Positions 58,816 through 64,000 of a stretch of DNA of 64,000 nucleotides are shown in pieces. The first letter of the stretch is position 1. Every line of letters begins with the position of its first letter. Origin of the DNA: Terrabacter sp. Root181 (GTDB taxonomy: Bacteria > Actinomycetota > Actinomycetes > Actinomycetales > Dermatophilaceae); the NCBI RefSeq assembly GCF_001428505.1, contig NZ_LMHU01000001.1:78273-142272 (forward strand), written 5' to 3'. The position numbers were made by a program, and so were the translations under genes. The notes under the pieces are model-generated. The model did not search any database, was not told the origin of the DNA, and worked only from the letters and a program-made list of their open reading frames with translations.

Positions 58816-60510
58816 GTGAAGAAGGGTGCGCCCCCGAAGATCCCGGGGCTCGTCTTCGTCCAGCCGCTCGGGTCGGGCGGCTACGCCGACGTGTTCCTCT
58901 ACGAGCAGCAGAGCCCCCGCATGCCGGTCGCGGTCAAGGTGCTCAAGTCCGAGGGCCTGACCGACGCCCTGCGCCAGCAGTTCGTCGAGGAGGCCGACAC
59001 GATGGCCGCCCTCGGCGACCACCCGTACATCGTGCAGGTCTTCCGTTCCGGTGCCTCCGACGACGGTCGTCCCTACCTCGTCATGAAGTACTACCCGCCG
59101 CCCAACCTGGCGATGCGGGCCCGGGCCGAGCGCTTCTCCGTCGAGGACGTGCTGCGCACCGGCATCCAGCTCGCGAGTGCCGTCGAGACGGCGCACCGCG
59201 CCCACATCACGCACCGCGACATCAAGCCGGCCAACGTCCTCATCAGCGCGTACGGCGCTCCCGGCCTGACCGACTTCGGCATCGCCGGTCGCGGCGCCCG
59301 CGAGGGTGACGTCGAGGCCGAGACCACCGACGACGTCGGCGTCTCGGTGCCGTGGGCACCCCCGGAGGTGCTCTACGGCCAGAGCAACGGCGACGAGCGA
59401 TCCGACGTCTACTCGCTCGCCGCCACCCTCTGGCAGCTGCTCGTCGGGCGCTCGCCCTTCGAGGTCCCGGGCGGCGACAACTCGGCGTACGCGTTGATGC
59501 CCCGGATCCGCAGCACCGCACCGCCCGCGACGGGCCGTCAGGACGTGCCGGCCGGCCTCGAGCGACTGCTGGCACAGGCCATGGCCAAGGACCCCGCGCA
59601 CCGACCGGCGTCGGCGCTCGAGCTCGCCCGTGCGCTCCAGGCCGTCGAGCAGCAGCAACGCCTGGGCCGCACCCCCATCGTCGTGCTCGACGAGCAGGGT
59701 CACACCACCCTCGTCAGCCAGACCCAGGGGTCACCGACCGGCCGCGCCGGGGACGACGAGGACCGTACCCGGGTCAAGGCACCGCAGACCGTCGTCGCGC
59801 AGCCCGTCGGTCCCTCGCCGACGATGCTCGACGACGAGACGCGTCGCCGATCGGGGGCCGGTGCGCAACGCTGGTCGCCGGCCCCGATGCCGAGCCCCAG
59901 CCACGGGGCGTCGGCCGCGCCGGTCCGCCCGGCCGCCGTCACCGACCCGGTGGGGAGCCGGACTGCGCCGCTCGGGTCGGACGCCGCCGAGGAGGCCACG
60001 GTCCGACGCGCCACGAGCGCGTCTGCGACGCAGGGCGTTCCGGCGCCGGCGGCGACGTCTCCGCTCGCGAAGCCCGCGGTCCTCTGGGGCCTCGTGGCCG
60101 GCGTGGTCGTCCTCGTCGGTCTCGTCGTCTTCCTCGTCGCCCGACCCGGCTCGGACGACGACACCCCGGCGACTCCCACGCCAAGCGCCACCGTCTCGAT
60201 GCCGGGGGACGACAGCGCCATCGGCGACGGTGTCTTCGACAAGCCGACCATCTCGGCGCGATCGGGTCAGGGCCGCGTCAGCTTCACGTGGAGCTACCCG
60301 CAGCCGTCCACGAAGGACACCTTCCGCGTGTCCTACGGTCCGACGCCGTCCGACGCCGGGAACCCGGAGCGCGCCACGCTCGTCTCGGTCACGGCCAGGA
60401 CCTACACGGTCAAGGCGCCCCAGGGCACGAAGGTGTGCGCCACGGTCGTCGTGGCCCGCTCCGGCCAGGCCTCCCCGGGGGCCGACGTGCAGTGCGAGAC
60501 CGCCCAGTGA
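58816..60510 (+). CDS. Transmembrane Ser/Thr protein kinase with extracytoplasmic Fn3-like domain
   Basis: 564 residues from GTG 58816 (GGAGGT ribosome site). The active kinase has glycine loop GSGGYADV, Lys41, HRDIKPAN (Asp135) and DFG (153-155). A Thr-rich juxtamembrane region follows, then one transmembrane helix (about 416-438) and an extracytoplasmic Fn3-like domain (about 475-560). No PASTA repeats, so it is not the PknB of the cell-division cluster. It likely phosphorylates the FHA proteins beside it. Confidence 0.93.
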   Translation: MKKGAPPKIPGLVFVQPLGSGGYADVFLYEQQSPRMPVAVKVLKSEGLTDALRQQFVEEADTMAALGDHPYIVQVFRSGASDDGRPYLVMKYYPPPNLAMRARAERFSVEDVLRTGIQLASAVETAHRAHITHRDIKPANVLISAYGAPGLTDFGIAGRGAREGDVEAETTDDVGVSVPWAPPEVLYGQSNGDERSDVYSLAATLWQLLVGRSPFEVPGGDNSAYALMPRIRSTAPPATGRQDVPAGLERLLAQAMAKDPAHRPASALELARALQAVEQQQRLGRTPIVVLDEQGHTTLVSQTQGSPTGRAGDDEDRTRVKAPQTVVAQPVGPSPTMLDDETRRRSGAGAQRWSPAPMPSPSHGASAAPVRPAAVTDPVGSRTAPLGSDAAEEATVRRATSASATQGVPAPAATSPLAKPAVLWGLVAGVVVLVGLVVFLVARPGSDDDTPATPTPSATVSMPGDDSAIGDGVFDKPTISARSGQGRVSFTWSYPQPSTKDTFRVSYGPTPSDAGNPERATLVSVTARTYTVKAPQGTKVCATVVVARSGQASPGADVQCETAQ

Positions 60511-60688
60511 AGGCGGCGGCGACCCGCTGCCTGAGTACGCCGGCGGGTGGACACGAAAGGGTCGGAACGGCAACCTCGACCCAGACACCCGCAAACCACC
60601 ACAGACGTCCGTAACGCGGTGCAGCCGCACATCGTTAGCCGCGAGCGCCAGCGCGACAGCGCGTCGACAGGAATCAGGGGACCTGATC

Positions 60689-61474
60689 GTGATCCACAGC
60701 AAGGTGACCGTCGTGTTCTGCGGCGAGGAGTACTCCGTGTCGCCCGACACCGGTCTGACCATCGGTCGCACCGGTGACGTCGAGGTGGATGACAACCCCT
60801 ACCTGCACCGCACCTTCCTCGTCGTGTCGTTCGAGAACGGCTTCTGGTGGCTGAGCAACACCGGGTCGACGCTGACGGCGACGGTCGCCGACGAGCAGGG
60901 TCTCTTCCAGGCGTGGCTCAACCCGGGCGCGAAGATCCCGCTCGCGATGAAGCAGCTCATCGTCTGGTTCACGGCCGGCCCGACGACCTACGACTTCGAG
61001 ATCCACGTGGCGAGCCCCGCCTTCACGTCGGTGACGGCCGACCCTCCGTCCGAGTCCGACGACGACGAGGTCGGCGCGGCGACGGTCGGCCGGGTGTCGT
61101 TCACCCCCGACCAGAAGCTGCTCGTCGTCGCGCTCTGCGAGCCGTTCCTGCGCCGCCGGGAGGCGGGTACGAGCCAGATACCCTCCTCGGCTGCCGCCGC
61201 CGACCGGCTCGGCTGGACCCTCACCCGTTTCAACCGCAAGCTCGACAACGTCTGCCAGAAGCTCGCGGACGCCGGCACGCGCGGCCTGCACGGCGGCGTC
61301 GGCAAGCTCGCGACCAACCGCAAGGCACGCCTCGTCGAGCACGCGCTCTCGACCAAGCTCGTCACCGAGGACGATCTCGCCCTCATCGACGAGCCGGTCT
61401 CCACCGACACCACGCCAGATGAAGAGAACCGGGCAGACGGCCGCATGGCCGTCGCCGAACAGGGGAACGCATGA
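60689..61474 (+). CDS. FHA-like protein with C-terminal winged-helix-like domain
   Basis: 261 residues from GTG 60689 (AGGGGA ribosome site). The N-terminal beta-rich domain (YSVSPDTGLTIGRTGDVEVD, then FENGFWWLSNTGSTL) resembles an FHA domain. The C-terminal half (DQKLLVVALCEPFLRR, then LGWTLTRFNRKLDNVCQKLA) looks like a winged-helix DNA- or protein-binding domain. Overlaps the next gene as ATGA. Role unknown; a phospho-dependent regulator is a fair inference. Confidence 0.75.
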   Translation: MIHSKVTVVFCGEEYSVSPDTGLTIGRTGDVEVDDNPYLHRTFLVVSFENGFWWLSNTGSTLTATVADEQGLFQAWLNPGAKIPLAMKQLIVWFTAGPTTYDFEIHVASPAFTSVTADPPSESDDDEVGAATVGRVSFTPDQKLLVVALCEPFLRRREAGTSQIPSSAAAADRLGWTLTRFNRKLDNVCQKLADAGTRGLHGGVGKLATNRKARLVEHALSTKLVTEDDLALIDEPVSTDTTPDEENRADGRMAVAEQGNA

Positions 61475-64000
61475 GCACCGCCGCCACCAAGCGACGGGTC
61501 GGAGTCATCTCCACCGTCGTCGTCGCCCTCGTCGCCAGCCTGCTCGTGTGGCTCGCCACCCGCAGCGAGGGCGAGATCGTGCGCAAGGCCGACCTCAACG
61601 ACGGCGGTGTCTGGGTCACGAACTCCGAGCAGGCGCGCTACGGCCGCATCAACAAGCCCGCCGGGCAGCTCGACGCCGGTGTCCTGTCCGACGGCTCCAC
61701 CGGCTCGGGCCTTGACGTCTTCCAGGACGGCGCGGCCATCGTCGGCTACTCCAAGGCGAGCAACCAGATCGTCCCGATCAACCCGGCCGAGGGCACCCTC
61801 GCGCCGGAGCAGGCGATCGTCGTGCCGAAGCCGAGCACGGCCACCGGCAACCGCGTCTTCACCGCCCCCCTCGTCGACGTACGCGGCGGGAGCATCGCGA
61901 TGATCGACCCGGCGAAGGGCGAGCTGCGTGCGCAGCGGGTCGACGACCGCAGCGGGATCACCGGTCTCGACGCCCTGCAGACCCAGGCCAAGCCGCTCGC
62001 CAAGGTGGGTGGCAACTCCGCCGTCGCCGTGGGCGTCGACGGCACGGTGTATGCCGTGTCCGCCGAGCTGGGCACGGTCACCGTGCTGAGGCCCGAGGGC
62101 AACGCGTTCGCCAAGCCGGTCACGACGAAGCTCGGCTTCACGTCGAAGTCGGCCCAGGTGACCGCGGTCGGCGGCCACTGGGTCGTCTGGGACTCCGCGA
62201 CGGGCACGCTCTACTCCGACGCGCTCACCGAGCCCCAGCAGCTGTCGGTCGGCAACGCCGAGCCCGGCAACCCTGCCTTCGCGGCGCTCCAGCAGCCCGG
62301 GCCCGACGCGGCGTCCGTCCTCATCCAGGACGAGGCGCAGCTGACCCAGGTGTCGCTGACCGGCGCCAGCCCCACGACCGGTGGGGTGAAGCTGAGCCAG
62401 GGCGCACCCGGTCAGCGGCTCTTCCTCTCGGCACCCGTGCGTCTGGCGAGCTGCGTCCACGCGGCGTGGGCCGGCGCGTCCAACGTCTACTACGGCCGCA
62501 ACTGCGGCGCCCCCACCGACGCCGACACCGTCGACCTCGGCGCGATGAAGAAGGGCGTGCGCACCGACGGCGTCAAGCTGCGCGTCAACCGCGGCCTCAT
62601 CGTCCTCAACGACCTCGACTCCGGTGACGTCTGGGACATCGACCGCAACCGCGTCAAGATCGACAACTGGAACTCCGTCATCCCGCCGCCGCAGACCGAC
62701 GACAAGAACAAGAAGAAGGACGAGAACCTCGTCGATGACGAGGTGAGCCGCACGCCGCCCAAGGCGCAGCCGGACAACCTGCAGGTCCGCCCGGGGCGCA
62801 CCTCGACCTTGCACGTCCTCGACAACGACTCCGACTCGCAGGGCTCGATCCTCGCGATCTCGCCCGGTGACGTCAGCCAGCCGGGGGTCACCGGCGTCTC
62901 GACGAGCGCCTCGGCCGACGGCCAGACCGTCCAGGTCACCGTGCCCGAGGAGGCCAGCGGCACGTTCTCCTTCGACTACACCGTCAACAACGGCACGACG
63001 GCCACGAACGGCCGCGCGACCGCCAAGGTCACGGTCCGCATCGTCGGGGCCGACGTCAACACCGCTCCCAAGCTGCGGACGGGTCAGGCGAAGCTGGCCC
63101 AGGCCACGTACCCCGTCGTCGCGAGCGGCTCGGTGCGCGTCGGTGTCATCGCCGACTGGCGCGACGCCGAGAACGACCCGATCCAGGTCTCGGCGCTCGA
63201 CCCGACGACGACCGGCGTGGACGGCTCAGGGGCGCTGACCGTCAAGGCGCAGGGCGACAAGGGCGACCAGGTCGTCGACTACCAGGTCGACGACGGCCGT
63301 GGCGGCACGCAGAAGGCGTCGGTCACGCTCGACGTGCTGAGCGAGCAGGACAGCAAGGCCATCCCGCCCAAGACCCAGCCCGACGTGCTGCGCGCCGTCG
63401 TCGGCAAGCCGGTGCAGCTCCAGCCGCTCGGCAACGACATCGCCGGCGCCGACCCGACCGACCCGCAGGCCCGGATGCGCCTCGCGCAGTCCGTCAAGGG
63501 TCCGGGCCAGCTGAGGCTCGACACCAACCTCGACACCAACGTCCTCACGGTGACGGGGCAGACCCCCGGCACCTCGACGGTGACGTATGCCGCCCAGGTG
63601 GGCTCCGGTGTCAGCGTCGGCCGCATCCGCGTCGACATCATGCCGAACCCGTCGGTCGACCTGCCGCCCGTCGCGACCCCGGACGCCGCCGTGCTCCGGG
63701 GGCAGACCCCGGTCATCGCCGACGTGCTCTCCAACGACTACAGCCCGCGCAGCGACGTCCTCGTGGTCCAGCGCGTCGTCACCGGCGACGCGTGGCTGCG
63801 CGTCTCGGTCGTCCAGGGCCGGTGGATCCGGGCCGAGGCCACGGCCCCGCTCGACGGCGAAACCCCGCGACGCGGCACCGTCAGCTACACGATCAGCGAC
63901 GGCACGAAGACCGCCGTCGGCCAGCTGTCGGTCGTGCAGAAGCCGGAGCCCAAGGACAAGGTGCTGCCGACGGTCGTCGACGACGTCGCCACGGTCCGCG
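61471..64000 (+). CDS. Giant Ig-like/cadherin-like repeat membrane protein (3' end outside window)
   Basis: The frame from ATG 61471 stays open to the window end (843 residues seen). A basic start and one signal-anchor helix (VGVISTVVVALVASLLVWLA) are followed by a beta-propeller-like region (about 30-410), then repeated Ig-like/Big_9 domains with VLDNDSDSQG, VIADWRDAEND, LGNDIAGADP and VLSNDYSPRSD at regular spacing. Such proteins usually precede moxR, DUF58 and transglutaminase genes in Micrococcales. A cell-surface or adhesive role is likely. Confidence 0.85.
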   Translation, partial: MSTAATKRRVGVISTVVVALVASLLVWLATRSEGEIVRKADLNDGGVWVTNSEQARYGRINKPAGQLDAGVLSDGSTGSGLDVFQDGAAIVGYSKASNQIVPINPAEGTLAPEQAIVVPKPSTATGNRVFTAPLVDVRGGSIAMIDPAKGELRAQRVDDRSGITGLDALQTQAKPLAKVGGNSAVAVGVDGTVYAVSAELGTVTVLRPEGNAFAKPVTTKLGFTSKSAQVTAVGGHWVVWDSATGTLYSDALTEPQQLSVGNAEPGNPAFAALQQPGPDAASVLIQDEAQLTQVSLTGASPTTGGVKLSQGAPGQRLFLSAPVRLASCVHAAWAGASNVYYGRNCGAPTDADTVDLGAMKKGVRTDGVKLRVNRGLIVLNDLDSGDVWDIDRNRVKIDNWNSVIPPPQTDDKNKKKDENLVDDEVSRTPPKAQPDNLQVRPGRTSTLHVLDNDSDSQGSILAISPGDVSQPGVTGVSTSASADGQTVQVTVPEEASGTFSFDYTVNNGTTATNGRATAKVTVRIVGADVNTAPKLRTGQAKLAQATYPVVASGSVRVGVIADWRDAENDPIQVSALDPTTTGVDGSGALTVKAQGDKGDQVVDYQVDDGRGGTQKASVTLDVLSEQDSKAIPPKTQPDVLRAVVGKPVQLQPLGNDIAGADPTDPQARMRLAQSVKGPGQLRLDTNLDTNVLTVTGQTPGTSTVTYAAQVGSGVSVGRIRVDIMPNPSVDLPPVATPDAAVLRGQTPVIADVLSNDYSPRSDVLVVQRVVTGDAWLRVSVVQGRWIRAEATAPLDGETPRRGTVSYTISDGTKTAVGQLSVVQKPEPKDKVLPTVVDDVATVR

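Overview
The window is the chromosomal replication-origin region of a high-GC actinobacterium. Gene order follows the mycobacterial/Streptomyces origin layout (cca, MutT-type NUDIX, DUF6049, kinase-like, sigM, anti-sigma, trxB, trxA, cwlM-like, GNAT, parB, parA, rsmG, jag, yidC, yidD, rnpA, rpmH, dnaA, oriC, dnaN, gnd, recF, dciA, gyrB, gyrA, DUF3566, tRNA-Ile, tRNA-Ala). Very high GC, frequent GTG/TTG starts, leaderless promoters and the mix of families suggest Micrococcales, probably near Intrasporangiaceae. That placement is an inference from protein flavour, not from a marker search.

Layout. 1-6.6 kb is accessory metabolism: the 3' part of a secreted GH31 glycosidase, an amidohydrolase/glutamine-synthetase-like pair, an SRPBCC protein and a frame-broken ABM/SnoaL pair. 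6.9-10.0 kb is a single PLD-helicase-DUF3427 gene of more mixed base composition beside tRNA-Ala. 10.2-16.6 kb holds tRNA-Ala, a DLW-39 microprotein, tRNA-Ile, DUF3566, gyrA and gyrB on the minus strand. 17-20.7 kb is an insertion of two metalloprotease genes and a small membrane protein. 20.7-24.9 kb is dciA, recF, gnd and dnaN. 24.9-25.6 kb is a DnaA-box-rich oriC, separated from dnaA by a TetR/epimerase cassette. 27.5-36.7 kb is dnaA (minus) and rpmH to parB (plus), with a dense parS cluster between parA and parB. 36.7-42.6 kb is an accessory block (membrane glycosyltransferase-like, Nei, nitroreductase-like, phosphoesterase, hydrolase, glutathionyl-hydroquinone-reductase-like). 42.8-54.8 kb returns to the conserved block. 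55-64 kb is a plus-strand signalling operon: LpqN-like, PP2C phosphatase, FHA, Ser/Thr kinase, FHA-like/winged helix and a giant Ig-like surface protein running off the end.

Working together: DnaA, the DnaA boxes, DnaN, RecF, DciA and gyrase serve initiation and fork support. ParA, ParB and eight parS-type sites segregate the origin. RpmH, RnpA, YidD, YidC and Jag are the ancient translation and membrane-insertion cluster. SigM, its membrane partner and TrxAB form a redox/envelope stress unit.

Main oddities: (i) the 8-mer GTATGCCG/CGGCATAC occurs 29 times by eye, on both strands, enriched between genes and often in terminator-like inverted pairs, like DNA-uptake sequences; (ii) murJ is missing from its usual slot; (iii) a protealysin-type protease carries an emfourin-like C-terminal domain; (iv) 6-phosphogluconate dehydrogenase carries a histone-H1-like tail; (v) oriC is separated from dnaA; (vi) ParA has a roughly 320-residue extension whose coding sequence contains a parS.
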